Assembly: GCF_030555055.1 (NCBI RefSeq)
Contig: NZ_JAMOAO010000001.1
Span: 1,302,001-1,366,000 of the forward strand
From: Nocardiopsis sp. YSL2
GTDB taxonomy: Bacteria > Actinomycetota > Actinomycetes > Streptosporangiales > Streptosporangiaceae
Length of the DNA: 64,000 nucleotides
Reading direction: 5' to 3'
Part shown: piece after piece, positions 8,078-18,709 of the stretch
Numbering within the stretch: the first letter of the stretch is position 1
Layout of the letters: each line of letters begins with the position of its first letter
Position numbers and translations under genes: made by a program
The notes under the pieces: model-generated
What the model was told of the DNA's origin: nothing
What the model saw: only the letters and a program-made list of their open reading frames with translations
Database searches by the model: none

Positions 8078-9364
8078 ATGTCCGAACTTCTCTCGCGCCA
8101 CCGCGCGGTCATGCCCTCCTGGCTGCCCCTGTACTACGAGTCCCCGCTGGAGATCGTCAGCGGCAAGGGTTCGCGCGTCACGGACGCCGACGGCCACACC
8201 TATCTGGACTTCTTCACCGGCATCGTGACGAACATGCTCGGCTACGACGTGGCCGAGGTGCGCGAGGCCGTGGAGCGCCAGATCGCCAAGGGTGTCGTAC
8301 ACACCTCCACGCTGTACCTCATCCGCAACCAGGTCGAGCTGGCCGAGAAGATCGCCCGCCTGTCCGGAATCCCGGACGCGAAGGTCTTCTTCACCAACTC
8401 CGGGACCGAGGCCAACGAGACCGCCCTCCTCCTGGCGACCTTCGCGCGCGGCAGCGACGAGGTGCTGGCGATGCGCGGCAGCTACCACGGCCGCTCGTTC
8501 GGCACCGTCGCGGTGACCGGCAACCGGGCGTGGAAGAACTCCTCCCTGTCGCCGCTGAACGTGCACTACCTGCACGGCACCGACCACGCCGCCCCGGCCT
8601 TCCGCGGGATGTCCGAGCAGGAGTACGTCGACGCCTGCGTCGCCGACCTGCGCGACGTCCTGGACACCACCGCGCCCAACGTGGCGTGCCTGATCGCCGA
8701 GCCGGTCCAGGGCGTGGGCGGGTTCGCGATGCCGCCGGACGGCCTCTACGCCCGCTACAAGGAGGTCCTGGACGAGCACGGGATCCTCTTCGTCGCCGAC
8801 GAGGTGCAGACCGGCTGGGGCCGCACCGGGACGAGCTTCTTCGGGATCGGCAACCACGGCGTGGTGCCCGACGCCATGACCTTCGCCAAGGGACTCGGCA
8901 ACGGCTACGCGGTCGGCGGCGTCGTGGCGCGCGGCGACCTCATGGACCGCCTGGGCGCGCTGGGCGTGGCCACGTTCGGCGGCAACCCCGTGTCCATGGC
9001 CGCGGCCGGGGCCACCCTCGACTACGTCCTGGAGCACGACCTCCAGGGCAACGCGCTGCGCCAGGGCACGCTGATCACCGACGGGCTGCGCGCCCTGACC
9101 GAGCTGCCGAGCGTGAAGGACGTGCGCGGCAAGGGCCTGATGTTCGCCGTGGAGATGGTCGACCCCGCGACCGGCGCGCCCTCGTCGGCGCTGGCCGGCC
9201 GCGTGCTGGAGGCCGCCCGCGAGCGGGGCCTGCTGATCGGCAAGGGCGGCGTGCACGGCAACGTGCTGCGCATGGCCCCGCCGCTGACCCTGTCGGCGCA
9301 GGAGGCGGCGGAGGGCCGCGACGTCCTGCTGGACGCCGTGCGCGCGGTCGACGCCCAGGCCTGA
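8078..9364 (+). CDS. Class III PLP-dependent aminotransferase (omega-amino acid/GABA type)
   Basis: The protein is 428 aa. Class III signature elements are visible: [17 protein letters not shown], the PLP-binding [15 protein letters not shown], and the Schiff-base lysine in [15 protein letters not shown]. The start at ATG 8078 gives [20 protein letters not shown]; an upstream frame start at 7913 is implausible. It is followed after 76 bp by a CoA-acylating semialdehyde dehydrogenase, so the likely reaction converts an omega-amino acid (beta-alanine, GABA or beta-aminoisobutyrate) to its semialdehyde. Divergent PucR supports catabolic control. The substrate is inferred. Confidence 0.88.
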   Translation: MSELLSRHRAVMPSWLPLYYESPLEIVSGKGSRVTDADGHTYLDFFTGIVTNMLGYDVAEVREAVERQIAKGVVHTSTLYLIRNQVELAEKIARLSGIPDAKVFFTNSGTEANETALLLATFARGSDEVLAMRGSYHGRSFGTVAVTGNRAWKNSSLSPLNVHYLHGTDHAAPAFRGMSEQEYVDACVADLRDVLDTTAPNVACLIAEPVQGVGGFAMPPDGLYARYKEVLDEHGILFVADEVQTGWGRTGTSFFGIGNHGVVPDAMTFAKGLGNGYAVGGVVARGDLMDRLGALGVATFGGNPVSMAAAGATLDYVLEHDLQGNALRQGTLITDGLRALTELPSVKDVRGKGLMFAVEMVDPATGAPSSALAGRVLEAARERGLLIGKGGVHGNVLRMAPPLTLSAQEAAEGRDVLLDAVRAVDAQA

Positions 9365-9440
9365 GCGCCCCGCCCCAGAGCGTGCGCCGGGTGCGCATCC
9401 GCGCGACACGCCCCAGCGACAACACCGAGGAAGAGGAAGT

Positions 9441-10949
9441 ATGAGCAAGCACGTCACCCACTGGATCGGTGGGGCGCTCTTCGACGGCGGCTCCGAGCGC
9501 CGCGGGGACATCTACAACCCGGCGTCGGGCCGGGTCACGGGCACCGTGGACCTGGCCGGGGCCAAGGAGGTCGACGCCGCGGTCTCCTCCGCCCGCGAGG
9601 CCTTCCCCGGCTGGCGCGACACCTCGCTGTCCAAGCGGGTGCAGATCCTGTTCCGGTTCCGCGAGCTGCTCAGCGCGAACAAGGACCGGCTGGCCGAGCT
9701 CGTCAGCGCCGAGCACGGCAAGGTGTTCTCCGACGCCCAGGGCGAGGTGGCGCGCGGCCTGGAGGTCGTGGACTTCGCCTGCGGCATCCCCCACCTACTC
9801 AAGGGCGGGTTCTCCGAGAACGTGTCCACGGGTGTGGACTCCTACTCGATCCTGCAGCCGGTCGGCGTGGTCACCGGCATCACGCCGTTCAACTTCCCGG
9901 CGATGGTCCCGATGTGGATGTTCCCGGTGGCGATCGCCTGCGGCAACACCTTCGTCCTCAAGCCGAGCGAGAAGGACCCGTCGGCGTCGCTGCTCATCGC
10001 CGAGCTGTGGACCGAGGCGGGGCTCCCCGACGGCGTGTTCAACGTGGTCCACGGCGACAAGGCCGCGGTGGACGCCCTGCTGGAGCACCCGGACGTCGCG
10101 GCCGTGAGCTTCGTCGGCTCCACCCCGATCGCGCAGTACATCTACCGGACCGCCGCCGAGCACGGCAAGCGCGTGCAGGCGCTGGGCGGGGCCAAGAACC
10201 ACATGGTGGTCCTGCCCGACGCGGACCTGGACCTGGCGGCGGACTCGGCGGTCTCGGCCGGGTTCGGCTCGGCCGGTGAGCGGTGCATGGCCATCTCCGC
10301 GATCACGGTCGTGGAGTCGGTCGCCGACGAGCTGGTCGAGAAGATCCGCGAGCGCGTCTCCCGCCTGCGGGTGGGCCCCGGCGACGACGACCGCAGCGAG
10401 ATGGGGCCGCTGGTGACCCGGGAGCACCGGGACAAGGTCGCCTCCTACCTGGAGTCGGGCGTGCGCGAGGGCGCGACCCTGGCCATCGACGGCCGGGTGC
10501 ACCCGGTGCTGGGCGGCGGGGAGGACGGGTTCTGGCTGGGCCCGACCCTGCTCGACCACGTCGGGCCCGAGATGTCCTGCTACCGGGACGAGATCTTCGG
10601 GCCGGTGCTGAGCGTGCTGCGCGTCGGCGACTACGACGAGGCGGTGAAGCTGATCAACGACAACCCGTACGGGAACGGCACCGCGATCTTCACCAACGAC
10701 GGGGGCGCCGCCCGCCGGTTCCAGAACGAGGTCGAGGTCGGCATGGTGGGCATCAACGTGCCCATCCCGGTGCCGATGGCCTACTACTCGTTCGGCGGGT
10801 GGAAGCAGTCCCTGTTCGGCGACTCGCACGCGCACGGCACGGAGGGTGTGCACTTCTACACCCGGACCAAGGCGGTCACCGCGCGCTGGACCGACCCGGG
10901 ACAGCGGCCCGAAGGCGGCGTCAACCTGGGGTTTCCCACCAACGGCTAG
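9441..10949 (+). CDS. mmsA: CoA-acylating methylmalonate-/malonate-semialdehyde dehydrogenase
   Basis: The 502-aa ALDH-superfamily protein matches MmsA/IolA in length and landmarks. [20 protein letters not shown] is the hallmark N-terminal stretch, GGAKNHMVV replaces the glutamate-containing motif of ordinary ALDHs, and the catalytic Cys lies in [11 protein letters not shown]. Those features mark the CoA-dependent, hydrolysis-free ALDH branch. It lies in one operon with the aminotransferase. Together they would convert beta-alanine to acetyl-CoA or beta-aminoisobutyrate to propionyl-CoA. RBS GGAAG precedes the ATG. Confidence 0.9.
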   Translation: MSKHVTHWIGGALFDGGSERRGDIYNPASGRVTGTVDLAGAKEVDAAVSSAREAFPGWRDTSLSKRVQILFRFRELLSANKDRLAELVSAEHGKVFSDAQGEVARGLEVVDFACGIPHLLKGGFSENVSTGVDSYSILQPVGVVTGITPFNFPAMVPMWMFPVAIACGNTFVLKPSEKDPSASLLIAELWTEAGLPDGVFNVVHGDKAAVDALLEHPDVAAVSFVGSTPIAQYIYRTAAEHGKRVQALGGAKNHMVVLPDADLDLAADSAVSAGFGSAGERCMAISAITVVESVADELVEKIRERVSRLRVGPGDDDRSEMGPLVTREHRDKVASYLESGVREGATLAIDGRVHPVLGGGEDGFWLGPTLLDHVGPEMSCYRDEIFGPVLSVLRVGDYDEAVKLINDNPYGNGTAIFTNDGGAARRFQNEVEVGMVGINVPIPVPMAYYSFGGWKQSLFGDSHAHGTEGVHFYTRTKAVTARWTDPGQRPEGGVNLGFPTNG

Positions 10950-11220
10950 TCCCAGGCCGAGGGAATTAACGGATGGATGTCTCTCACTGACGGTCGGTGG
11001 TGGACAACACGGAGTATCGTTGGTGACGGTCGCTCCTCACCGCACGTGGTCGGCTGCGGTGACGGCGACCGGAGACCATCCGGGATAGACACGCTCATTT
11101 CCCCTCCTCCCCATGGAAGCGGGCGTGTCAGCGGAAGCGCTCCGGGTCCGATTCTCCCCCTGGACCCGGAGCGCGACCGTACCCCTGGCCCCACGCCGGC
11201 GCGCGATCGACGGACGCGCC

Positions 11221-11466
11221 CTAGCGGGCGGCGACCATCACCTCGCGGGTGGGGATCCGGGACTCGGCGCCGATGATCCGGGCGCACTCGTCACAGCCGA
11301 ACACGGGACCTCCGTCCGGCAGTACACCCAGGACCCGGCGGGGGCGGGGCCACTTGGTGTGGCAGGCGACGCAGGCGTCTCCCTCGCACTGCGCCCGACT
11401 CAGCAGCCCTGGCTCGTAGACGTGAAGGCCCGGCGAGTGATCGGACCGCGTGTCTGGTTGGCACAT
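11221..11466 (-). CDS. Small zinc-ribbon-like protein
   Basis: The 81-aa protein has clustered cysteines: CEGDACVACHTKW in the middle and FGCDEC near the C-terminus, so C-x4-C-x2-C plus C-x2-C could bind zinc. No enzymatic domain is recognised. The ATG at 11466 is taken as start. A TTG at 11484 with a better GGGGGAG upstream would add six residues. It stands alone between a catabolic operon and a nitrilase gene and resembles conserved actinomycete hypotheticals. Confidence 0.65.
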   Translation of the reverse strand: MCQPDTRSDHSPGLHVYEPGLLSRAQCEGDACVACHTKWPRPRRVLGVLPDGGPVFGCDECARIIGAESRIPTREVMVAAR

Positions 11467-11711
11467 CGTGCTCGTTCCGCGCAATGTCCTTGCTCCCCCC
11501 GTGGTTTAGGACAGTCTGGCGGGCCGATAGTTACCGGCTCTCAAGTGAATCAAAGTCTGCGGGCGTCCGGAAGGCCCCGGACCAATCTAAATCACTCCGT
11601 GCACGGCAATCATAACCCTAAGTAACGAAGCCTGGGAAGACCCCAGGTCACAGGGATCCTTGCTGTCCGCCGTCCGTTACTCCCCCAAGGGGCGGGCAGG
11701 GGGCCTTCGAC

Positions 11712-12512
11712 CTAGGTGCGCGGAACGACGCCGAAACGGCGCATCGACAGGCTCGGATTGGTCACGCGAACCTCCTCCACCCTTGCGGCCGAAACCCCGG
11801 CTCCGGCGACCGCGAAGGCCTGCTCCCCCAGGGCCGCGACGGGGGTGCCCATGGGGTCGATCACCATGCTGTTGCCCGCCCCCGAGGGCGCCGCCTGCCC
11901 CGCCGCCGCGACGTACACGGTGTTCTCCACCGCGCGGGCACGGGCGAGGGTACGCCAGTGGTCCTCCTTCAGCGGGCCCGGCACCCACTGGGCCGCCAGC
12001 AGCACCACGTGGGCTCCGGCGTCGGCGATCCGCCGGGTCACCTCGGGAAAGCGCAGGTCGTAGCAGGTTTGCAGGCCGAACACGACACCGTCGACGGTGA
12101 AGGTCTCCGGCTCCTCGATGGGCCCCGGCGCGACCACGTCCGACTCCCGCACACCGAAGGCGTCGTAGAGGTGGATCTTGCGGTAGTGCGCGATCCGCCC
12201 GCCCTCCGGAGACAGGGCCACCAGGGTGTTGGTGAAGTGGGTGGGACCGGCGGCCTCGTTCACCCCGACGACGAGGTGGACGCCCTCCTTGCGCGCGGTC
12301 TCGGCCGCGGCGGAGACGAAGGGGCCGTCCAGGGGCTCGGCCGCCTCGACGTAGCGGTGGTCGGTGCGCGGCGCGGTGAACATCGCGTACTCCGGGCACA
12401 GGACGACGTCGGCACCGTCGGCCGCGGCCCGGCCGGCGAGCTCCGCGACCGACCGCTGGTTCTCGGCCTTGTCCTGACCGGGGGCGAACTGGGCGACCGC
12501 GACCCGCACCAT
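11712..12512 (-). CDS. Carbon-nitrogen hydrolase (nitrilase/amidase family)
   Basis: The 266-aa protein has the nitrilase-superfamily Glu-Lys-Cys triad visible in order: E41 in LCPEYAMF, K112 in YRKIHLYD, and C150 in LQTCYDLRFPE. Size and motifs fit the Nit1/Nit2/omega-amidase and deaminated-glutathione amidase group. The ATG at 12512 has GAGGAG 8 nt upstream; the longer frame to 12656 is low-complexity. It is divergent from a TetR gene across 190 bp. It could hydrolyse an omega-amide of amino-acid metabolism, but the exact substrate cannot be read. Confidence 0.86.
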   Translation of the reverse strand: MVRVAVAQFAPGQDKAENQRSVAELAGRAAADGADVVLCPEYAMFTAPRTDHRYVEAAEPLDGPFVSAAAETARKEGVHLVVGVNEAAGPTHFTNTLVALSPEGGRIAHYRKIHLYDAFGVRESDVVAPGPIEEPETFTVDGVVFGLQTCYDLRFPEVTRRIADAGAHVVLLAAQWVPGPLKEDHWRTLARARAVENTVYVAAAGQAAPSGAGNSMVIDPMGTPVAALGEQAFAVAGAGVSAARVEEVRVTNPSLSMRRFGVVPRT

Positions 12513-12668
12513 CGAACCACTCCTCATGCGCTGCTCGGGCGGGCGCGCCCCGGCGGGCGGCCCGCGGGACGTCTGCCCGGGACGGGCGTCCCCCGAGTCT
12601 ACGACCCGGCCGGCCGGTCCTCCGGCCGCGCGGGGACACCCCGCCCACGGCCGCACCCGCTGACCGAC

Positions 12669-12715
12669 TTGTCAAGAAGCTGAACGAGTGTTTAACCTAT
12701 TGAACATGGGTTCAA
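12669..12715 (+). promoter_or_regulatory. Leaderless promoter and overlapping palindromic operator of the tetR gene
   Basis: TTGTCA (12669-12674), an 18-bp spacer and TAACCT (12693-12698) form a promoter whose start would fall on the ATG at 12706. TTGAAC-ATGG-GTTCAA (12700-12715) is a perfect inverted repeat that includes the start codon. It overlaps a second, near-perfect one, TGTTTAA-CCTA-TTGAACA (12689-12706). Binding there would block both initiation and the 5' end of the message, a strong autoregulation layout. Confidence 0.65.
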
Positions 12716-13377
12716 CACCGAGGCGCGCTCCCGACCGGGACGAGGACCTCACCGCGCGCGCACGCATCCGCGACGCGGCCGTCGAGTACTTCGGCCAACG
12801 CGGCTTCGACGTCACCGTCCGGGCCATCGCCGACCGCGCCGGGGTCTCCCCCGGTCTGGTCCTGCACCACTTCGGGTCCAAGGCCGGCCTGCGCGAAGCC
12901 TGCGACGAGTACGTCCGCCAGGCCATCCGCGAGGTCAAGACCGAGGCGCTCACCGCGCACGAGCAGCAGACCTTCCTGCAGCAGATGGCCGAGACCGAGG
13001 AGTACTCCGACCTGCTCGGCTACGTGCTCCGCTCGCTCCAGAGCGGCGGTCCGATGGCCGCCGCCCTGTTCGACCACATGGTCGAGGACATGGAGGAGTA
13101 CCTGGCCAAGGGCGAGGAGGCGGGCACCATCCGCCCCAGCCGTGACCCGAAGGCACGGGCACGCTGGCTGGCCGCCAACGGCATGGGTGCGGTGACGATG
13201 CTCTTCACTCTGCACGGCGGCGGACCGGACACCGACTTCCGGGAGCTGCTCAGGCGCTGGAAGCGGGAACTCGTCCTCCCCTCACTGGAGATCTACACCG
13301 AGGGCCTGCTCACCGAGCGCACGATGCTCGACGCCTACCTGCTGTACGTCAGCGACCCGCCGGAGGAATCGCGCTGA
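12706..13377 (+). CDS. TetR-family regulator of the adjacent ABC exporter
   Basis: The protein is 223 aa. The N-terminal TetR domain is clear ([20 protein letters not shown], then [14 protein letters not shown]). The C-terminal half resembles TetR_C regulators of ABC-2 exporters. An upstream GTG at 12688 is in frame but lies within the promoter; the ATG at 12706 suits a leaderless message. The stop is 50 bp before an ABC ATPase, so this looks like a TetR-ATPase-permease drug-resistance operon. Confidence 0.88.
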   Translation: MGSTPRRAPDRDEDLTARARIRDAAVEYFGQRGFDVTVRAIADRAGVSPGLVLHHFGSKAGLREACDEYVRQAIREVKTEALTAHEQQTFLQQMAETEEYSDLLGYVLRSLQSGGPMAAALFDHMVEDMEEYLAKGEEAGTIRPSRDPKARARWLAANGMGAVTMLFTLHGGGPDTDFRELLRRWKRELVLPSLEIYTEGLLTERTMLDAYLLYVSDPPEESR

Positions 13378-13427
13378 ACGGTCCAGAGGCCAGAGCACGG
13401 CCACCTCCTGTCACGCGAAGGAATCCC

Positions 13428-14363
13428 ATGCCATCTCCCGCCATCGACGTCCGCGGACTCGACAAGTACTTCGGCCGCTTCAAGGCCCTCGACGGCCTCG
13501 ACCTCACCGTCGAGACCGGCCAGGTCGCCGGCTTCCTCGGCCCCAACGGCGCCGGCAAGTCCACCGCCATCCGCGTCCTGCTCGGCCTGCTCAGGGCGGA
13601 CGGCGGGACCGCCCGCGTCCTGGGCGGCGACCCGTGGACCGACGCCGTGGCACTGCACCGCCGCCTGGCCTACGTGCCCGGCGACGTGGCCCTGTGGCCG
13701 AACCTGACCGGCGGCCAGGCCATCGACCTGCTCGGGCGGCTGCACGGCACGGTCAACCCCGCCCGGAAGAAGGAGCTGCTGGCCCGCTTCGAGCTCGACC
13801 CGGGCAAGAAGGCCCGCACCTACTCCAAGGGCAACCGGCAGAAGGTCGCCCTGGTGGCGGCCCTGGCCTCGGAGGCGGAACTGCTGATCCTGGACGAGCC
13901 CACCTCCGGGCTGGACCCGCTGATGGAGTCCGTCTTCACCGAGTGCGTCCGCGACGCCAAGGCGCAGGGCCGGTCCGTTCTCCTGTCCAGCCACATCCTG
14001 GCGGAGGTCGAGAAGCTCTGTGACACGGTCACGATCATCCGCAAGGGCGTGACCGTGGAGTCCGGGACGCTGGAGGAGATGCGCCACCTGACGCGCTCCA
14101 CCGTCCGCGCCACCACCGACGGCGACCCGTCCGTGCTCCGCGGCACGGCCGGAGTCCACGGACTGGAGGTGGACGGCGGCACCGTCACCTTCGACGTCGA
14201 CAACACCGAACTGGACGGCGCCATCCGCGTGCTCTCCGGCCTGGGCCTGCGCTCCCTGGTGAGCAACCCGCCCTCACTGGAGGACCTGTTCATGCGGCAC
14301 TACGGCGACGAACTGGCCGCGCTCAACGGCGGCGGCGCCGGGAACGGGACCGGTGCGAAATGA
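13428..14363 (+). CDS. ABC-2 type exporter, ATP-binding protein
   Basis: The 311-aa ABC ATPase has Walker [10 protein letters not shown] at residues 38-46, signature-position [15 protein letters not shown], Walker [13 protein letters not shown] and H-loop [11 protein letters not shown]. The signature reads SKGNRQ, not LSGGQ, as is common in DrrA-like exporters. A C-terminal extension of about 80 residues is typical of this class. The stop overlaps the permease start (ATGA). It probably exports an antibiotic or lipid with the next protein under TetR control. Confidence 0.92.
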   Translation: MPSPAIDVRGLDKYFGRFKALDGLDLTVETGQVAGFLGPNGAGKSTAIRVLLGLLRADGGTARVLGGDPWTDAVALHRRLAYVPGDVALWPNLTGGQAIDLLGRLHGTVNPARKKELLARFELDPGKKARTYSKGNRQKVALVAALASEAELLILDEPTSGLDPLMESVFTECVRDAKAQGRSVLLSSHILAEVEKLCDTVTIIRKGVTVESGTLEEMRHLTRSTVRATTDGDPSVLRGTAGVHGLEVDGGTVTFDVDNTELDGAIRVLSGLGLRSLVSNPPSLEDLFMRHYGDELAALNGGGAGNGTGAK

Positions 14364-15958
14364 GGACGTTCGCCGGAACCGGCCACCTGGTCCGGTTCAT
14401 CCTGCGCCGCGACCGCATCCGGATGACGGTCTGGACGGCCGCCATCGTCGGCATGCTGGCGATGACCGTCCCGACGCTCGACGAGATGTTCCAGACGCCC
14501 GAGCAGCGCCTGGGACGCGCCGCGGTCATGGAGACCCCGGCCGGGATCGTCTTCGGCGGCCCCGGCTACGGGCTGGACACCTACGGGCTCGGCGCGATGA
14601 TCGCCAACGAGATGACCATGAGCCTGCTGGTCGCCGTGGCCGTCATGAGCATCCTGCACGTGGTCCGGCACACCCGGGCCGAGGAGGAGAGCGGTCGCGC
14701 CGAGCTCCTGCGCGCCAACGTCGTGGGCTCCAGCGCCCAGATGACGGCGGCGCTGGCCACCAACGCCGTCGTCAACGCGGTCATCGGCGCTCTGCTCGCG
14801 CTCAGCCTCGTCGTCAACGACCTCGCGCTCGCCGACTCGGTGGCCTTCGGCGCGGGAACGGCCCTGGCCGGGATCACGTTCGGCGCGATCGCCGCCGTGT
14901 GCGCCCAGGTCTCGGAGCACTCCCGCGGCGCGAGTGGCCTGGCGTTCCTGGTGATCGGCGTGCTGTTCATGTCGCGCGTGGTCGGCGACATCGCCGAGCG
15001 CGGCGGCAGCGCCCCGTCGTGGTTCTCGCCGTTCGCCTGGGCACAGCAGACGCGGATGTACGACGACCTGCGGTGGTGGCCGCTGGCGTTGTACGCGCTC
15101 GTCATCGTGGTGCTGTTCGCGGTGTCCTTCACCCTGGCCGGCCGACGCGACCTCGGTGCCGGGCTGGTGGCCGCACGGCCGGGCCCCGCCGACGCGAGCC
15201 CGCTGCTCAACGGCGTGTTCGCGCTGCACCTGCGCCAGCAGCGGACGTCGATCGTCGCGTGGACGGTCGCGGTGGTCCTGTTCGCGCTGAGCTTCGGCAC
15301 GCTCATCTCCGAGATCGACGCGATGGTCGAGCAGAACCCGGAACTGGTCGCGCGGATGGGCCTGGACGCGGAGAACATGTCCAACGCGTTCCTCGGCCTA
15401 CTGCTGGTCTACGTGGTGATGACGGCGGTCGCCTTCGCCGTGCTCTCCGTGCTCCGCACCAGGACGGAGGAGACCTCCGGACGCGCGGAGCTCATCCTGT
15501 CCACGGCGGTCGGCCGGATCCGGTGGATGGGTTCGGCGATGCTGGTCAGCGCACTGGCCGCGACCGTGATGACGCTCCTGGGCGGCCTCGCGCTGGGGCT
15601 CGGCGCCGGCCTGGCCACCGGGGACTACGACTGGGCGGGAACGGCGTCCGAGGCCGCCGCGGCCCAGCTGCCGGTGGTGCTGATGTTCATCGGTCTGACC
15701 ACCCTGTTCGCCGGGGTCGCGCCGCGCCTGGCCGGCCTGGTGTGGGCCTGGTTCGGCTACGGGCTCGTCGCGACCATCTTCGGTCCCCTGCTGGACCTGC
15801 CGGACTGGATGATGGACTACGGCCCGTTCGGGATCGTGTCCCAGCTTCCGGTGGAGGAGTTCGAGGCGGCTCCCGTCCTCGCGGTGCTCGGCGTGGCCGC
15901 GGCCGCGACGGCGGTCGGCCTGGTCGGATTCCGCCGCCGGGACCTGGCCACCGTCTGA
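14360..15958 (+). CDS. ABC-2 type exporter, large permease
   Basis: The 532-aa membrane protein has about twelve hydrophobic segments forming two six-helix halves (a second [20 protein letters not shown] begins near residue 290). This double-length permease pairs with single ATPases in tetronasin-like (TnrB2/3) exporters. Translation is coupled to the ATPase by a 4-bp overlap. A strong GC hairpin closes the operon. The substrate is unknown. Confidence 0.88.
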   Translation: MRTFAGTGHLVRFILRRDRIRMTVWTAAIVGMLAMTVPTLDEMFQTPEQRLGRAAVMETPAGIVFGGPGYGLDTYGLGAMIANEMTMSLLVAVAVMSILHVVRHTRAEEESGRAELLRANVVGSSAQMTAALATNAVVNAVIGALLALSLVVNDLALADSVAFGAGTALAGITFGAIAAVCAQVSEHSRGASGLAFLVIGVLFMSRVVGDIAERGGSAPSWFSPFAWAQQTRMYDDLRWWPLALYALVIVVLFAVSFTLAGRRDLGAGLVAARPGPADASPLLNGVFALHLRQQRTSIVAWTVAVVLFALSFGTLISEIDAMVEQNPELVARMGLDAENMSNAFLGLLLVYVVMTAVAFAVLSVLRTRTEETSGRAELILSTAVGRIRWMGSAMLVSALAATVMTLLGGLALGLGAGLATGDYDWAGTASEAAAAQLPVVLMFIGLTTLFAGVAPRLAGLVWAWFGYGLVATIFGPLLDLPDWMMDYGPFGIVSQLPVEEFEAAPVLAVLGVAAAATAVGLVGFRRRDLATV

Positions 15959-15970
15959 GGGCGCGCGGGG

Positions 15971-15998
15971 CGTGCCGCCGGTCCGCACCGGCGGCACG
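15971..15998 (+). terminator. Hairpin terminator of the tetR-ABC operon
   Basis: A perfect 12-bp stem, CGTGCCGCCGGT / ACCGGCGGCACG, has loop CCGC and lies 13 bp after the permease stop. No U-run follows. Confidence 0.7.
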
Positions 15999-16090
15999 CT
16001 CGCGTGTGCGCGTCCCGGGCACCCGGGCATCGGGGCGTCCGCTCCGGGGGAGGTACCCCGGGGAGGCCGACCCGGGGAGGGGGTCCGGAC

Positions 16091-16924
16091 ATGACCGCGC
16101 GCCGTGGGCGCCGCCGCGTGCTCGTCGCGACCATCGCCGTCATCGTCGTCGCGCTCCTGGGGGTGTGCATGTGGAGCCTGCAGCGCTCACTGGTCTACCT
16201 GCCCGCGCGAGGCGAGGTGGCCCCGGCCGGGAGCGTGCTCCAGGGGGCCGAGGACGTACGTCTGCGGACGTCGGACGGACTCGGCCTGGGCGCCTGGCTC
16301 GTTCCCCCGCGCCGCGCCGACCGGGACACGGCCGTGCTGGTGGCCAACGGCAACGCCGGGAACCGGCAGACCCGCGCCCCGCTGGCCCGCGCGCTGGCGG
16401 ACGAGGGCTTCACCGTGCTCCTGTTCGACTACCGGGGCTACGGGGGCAATCCCGGCCGGCCCTCCGAGGAGGGGCTGGCCGCGGACGCCCGGGCCGCCTC
16501 CGACCTGCTCGTCGCACGCGGGCACCCGCCGGAGCGGACGGTCTACTTCGGGGAGAGCCTGGGCACGGGCGTGGTGACCGCGCTGGCCGCCGAGCGCCCG
16601 CCCGCGGCCGTGCTCCTGCGCTCCCCGTTCACGTCACTGGCCGACGTGGGCGCCCACCACTACCCGTTCCTGCCGGTCCGCGCGCTGCTGTGGGACCGCT
16701 ACCCGGTGCTCGACACCATCGGTCGGATCGGCCGTCCCGTCTCGGTCGTGCTGGGGGAGGACGACGACATCGTCCCCCCGCGGCAGAGCCTGGCGGTGGC
16801 CGCGGCCGCGCCGCGGCTGGTCGAGCGGGTGGAGGTGGCGGGGGCCGGCCACAACGACGCCGCGCTGACGCACGGCCCCGAGGTGGTCGCGGCCACAGTC
16901 CGCCTGGCCGACCACGCCCTCTGA
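16091..16924 (+). CDS. Membrane-anchored alpha/beta hydrolase
   Basis: The 277-aa protein has a signal anchor at residues about 10-30 (VLVATIAVIVVALLGVCMW), placing the catalytic domain outside. Nucleophile motif GESLGTG, acid-containing EDDDIVPP and C-terminal GAGHND give a Ser-Asp-His triad of the YqkD/BEM46 (DUF1749-like) serine-hydrolase family. The ATG at 16091 is chosen for the anchor; the in-frame start at 16004 adds a basic low-complexity leader. It stands alone after the ABC operon. The function is unknown beyond hydrolase. Confidence 0.82.
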   Translation: MTARRGRRRVLVATIAVIVVALLGVCMWSLQRSLVYLPARGEVAPAGSVLQGAEDVRLRTSDGLGLGAWLVPPRRADRDTAVLVANGNAGNRQTRAPLARALADEGFTVLLFDYRGYGGNPGRPSEEGLAADARAASDLLVARGHPPERTVYFGESLGTGVVTALAAERPPAAVLLRSPFTSLADVGAHHYPFLPVRALLWDRYPVLDTIGRIGRPVSVVLGEDDDIVPPRQSLAVAAAAPRLVERVEVAGAGHNDAALTHGPEVVAATVRLADHAL

Positions 16925-16966
16925 GCGGGACCCGACCCGAGCTCAGGCGTCGAGCGCGTTCGGGGT

Positions 16967-17440
16967 TCAGCCCGGCAGGTGGCTCAGGCCCCAGGCGGGG
17001 GCGTAGACGACGATGAGGAACCGGGCCGTGCGGGTCACGAAGGTGATCACGGCGAACCGCCAGACGTCGATGCGCACGACCCCGGCCAGGACCGAGATGA
17101 CGGCGAAGGGCGGAATGCTCGCGAAGGAGCTGAGGGCGACCAGCCCCAGGCCCCACAGCGGGCGCTCCTGCGCCTTCTCGCGCCAGCGCTCGGCACGCGC
17201 GGCCCAGCGGCCGGGGGTGACGGCCTTGCGGCGGAACCAGGGCGCGGAGATCGTGCCCCGGCCCACGTAGTAGTACGGCAGCTTGCCCAGGGTCTGCCCC
17301 AGTCCCGCCGCGAGGGCCATCGCCGGCAGGGCGCCGTCGTCCACAGCGACGACGGCCCCCACCAGATAGAGCTCGATGTTGAGGACCGGAACCAGGCCGG
17401 CGAGCAGGGCGACCAGGAAGGCCAGCCCGGTCTCGATCAC
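16967..17440 (-). CDS. Small VTT/DedA-like membrane protein
   Basis: The 157-aa protein has several membrane segments ([57 protein letters not shown]). The glycine-rich [17 protein letters not shown] segment recalls the VTT/SNARE-associated fold of DedA proteins. GTG 17440 overlaps the rlmN stop by GTGA, so it is translated with rlmN. Its role is unknown, perhaps lipid scrambling. Confidence 0.72.
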   Translation of the reverse strand: MIETGLAFLVALLAGLVPVLNIELYLVGAVVAVDDGALPAMALAAGLGQTLGKLPYYYVGRGTISAPWFRRKAVTPGRWAARAERWREKAQERPLWGLGLVALSSFASIPPFAVISVLAGVVRIDVWRFAVITFVTRTARFLIVVYAPAWGLSHLPG

Positions 17441-18534
17441 CCCTCGGCCGCGGCGAGCTGGCCGCAGGCTCCGTCGATCTCCTGGCCCCGGGTGTCGCGG
17501 ACCGTGACGGAGACGCCGTGGGACTGCAGCCGCCGGACGAACTCGCGCTCGTCCTCCGGCCGGGAGGCGGTCCACTTGGACCCCGGGGTGGGGTTGAGCG
17601 GGATGAGGTTGACGTGCACCAGGTGGCCCTTGAGCAGCTCACCGAGGAGGTCGGCACGCCAGGCCTGGTCGTTGATGTCCTTGATCAGCGCGTACTCGAT
17701 GGACACGCGGCGGCCGGTGGTCCCGGCGTAGCGCCAGGCGGCGTCCAGGACCTCCTCGACCTTCCAGCGCGTGTTGATCGGCACCAGTTCGTCGCGCAGC
17801 TCGTCGTCCGGCGCGTGCAGCGAGATCGCCAGCCGCACCTGCATCTTCTCGTCGATGAGCTTGTTGATGGCGGGTACCAGGCCGACCGTCGACACGGTGA
17901 CGCCGCGCTGGGAGATGCCCAGGCCGTCGGGCACCGGGTCGGTGATCCGCCGGACCGTCTGCAGGACCCGCTTGTAGTTGGCCATGGGTTCGCCCATGCC
18001 CATGAAGACGATGTTGCTGATCCGCCCCGGACCGCCGGCGACCTCGCCGCGGGCCAGGTCGCGGGCGCTGGCGACCACCTGGTCGACGATCTCGCCCGTG
18101 GACAGGTTCCGGGTGAGCCCCGCCTGTCCGGTGGCGCAGAACGGGCAGTTCATGCCGCAGCCCGCCTGTGAGGAGATGCACAGGGTGACGCGGTCCGGGT
18201 AGCGCATGAGCACCGACTCGAACATCACCCCGTCGAACGCCTTCCACAGGGTCTTGCGGGTCATGCCGTTGTCGCAGGTGATGTGCCGGACCGGTGTGAG
18301 CAGGGTCGGCAGCAGCGCCTCGCCCAGCCGCTCCCGGGAGGCGGCGGGCAGGTCGGTCATCGCTCCGGTGTCCGACTCCAGGCCGCCGAAGTAGTGCTTG
18401 GCCAGCTGCTTGGCGCGGAACGGCTTCTCGCCCAGGTCGGAGACGACCTCGGCGCGCTCCTCGGGGCTGAGGTCGGCCAGGTGCTGGGGCGGCTTGGCGC
18501 GGCGGGGGGCGACAAAGGTGAGCTCGGCGGGCAT
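17437..18534 (-). CDS. rlmN: 23S rRNA (adenine2503-C2)/tRNA adenine37 methyltransferase RlmN
   Basis: This radical-SAM methyltransferase has about 365 aa. The cluster-binding motif is C126-x3-C130-x2-C133 ([11 protein letters not shown]), and a C-terminal cysteine in IDGACGQL is the catalytic partner. It methylates C2 of A2503 in 23S rRNA and A37 in some tRNAs. The start [12 protein letters not shown] at 18534 matches the usual actinobacterial N-terminus. ATG 18540 and TTG 18549 are alternatives, and none has a clear ribosome binding site. It overlaps the following VTT-like gene. Confidence 0.93.
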   Translation of the reverse strand: MPAELTFVAPRRAKPPQHLADLSPEERAEVVSDLGEKPFRAKQLAKHYFGGLESDTGAMTDLPAASRERLGEALLPTLLTPVRHITCDNGMTRKTLWKAFDGVMFESVLMRYPDRVTLCISSQAGCGMNCPFCATGQAGLTRNLSTGEIVDQVVASARDLARGEVAGGPGRISNIVFMGMGEPMANYKRVLQTVRRITDPVPDGLGISQRGVTVSTVGLVPAINKLIDEKMQVRLAISLHAPDDELRDELVPINTRWKVEEVLDAAWRYAGTTGRRVSIEYALIKDINDQAWRADLLGELLKGHLVHVNLIPLNPTPGSKWTASRPEDEREFVRRLQSHGVSVTVRDTRGQEIDGACGQLAAAEG

Positions 18535-18709
18535 AAGCATCCGTAACAAGTGGGTGGTCGATGCCCGGAGTGGAACGGCGGTCGTTATACGACCTATACG
18601 CGGTCGCAGTGCGGCTCCGCCGGAGAGGGCACTACCTTCGATTCTACGTCCGGACGGACCGGACTGGTCCGCCGACGGGTACGGCGACGATCGGCGTCTG
18701 GGAGGGCCG

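Noticed and set aside
10950-11220. Frames of about 100 codons between mmsA and the zinc-ribbon gene
   Set aside because: No ribosome binding site, no family and low-complexity composition; treated as non-coding.
14353-17016. 887-codon plus-strand frame across permease and hydrolase
   Set aside because: Arg/Gly/Pro-rich shadow that crosses a strong terminator and two real genes.
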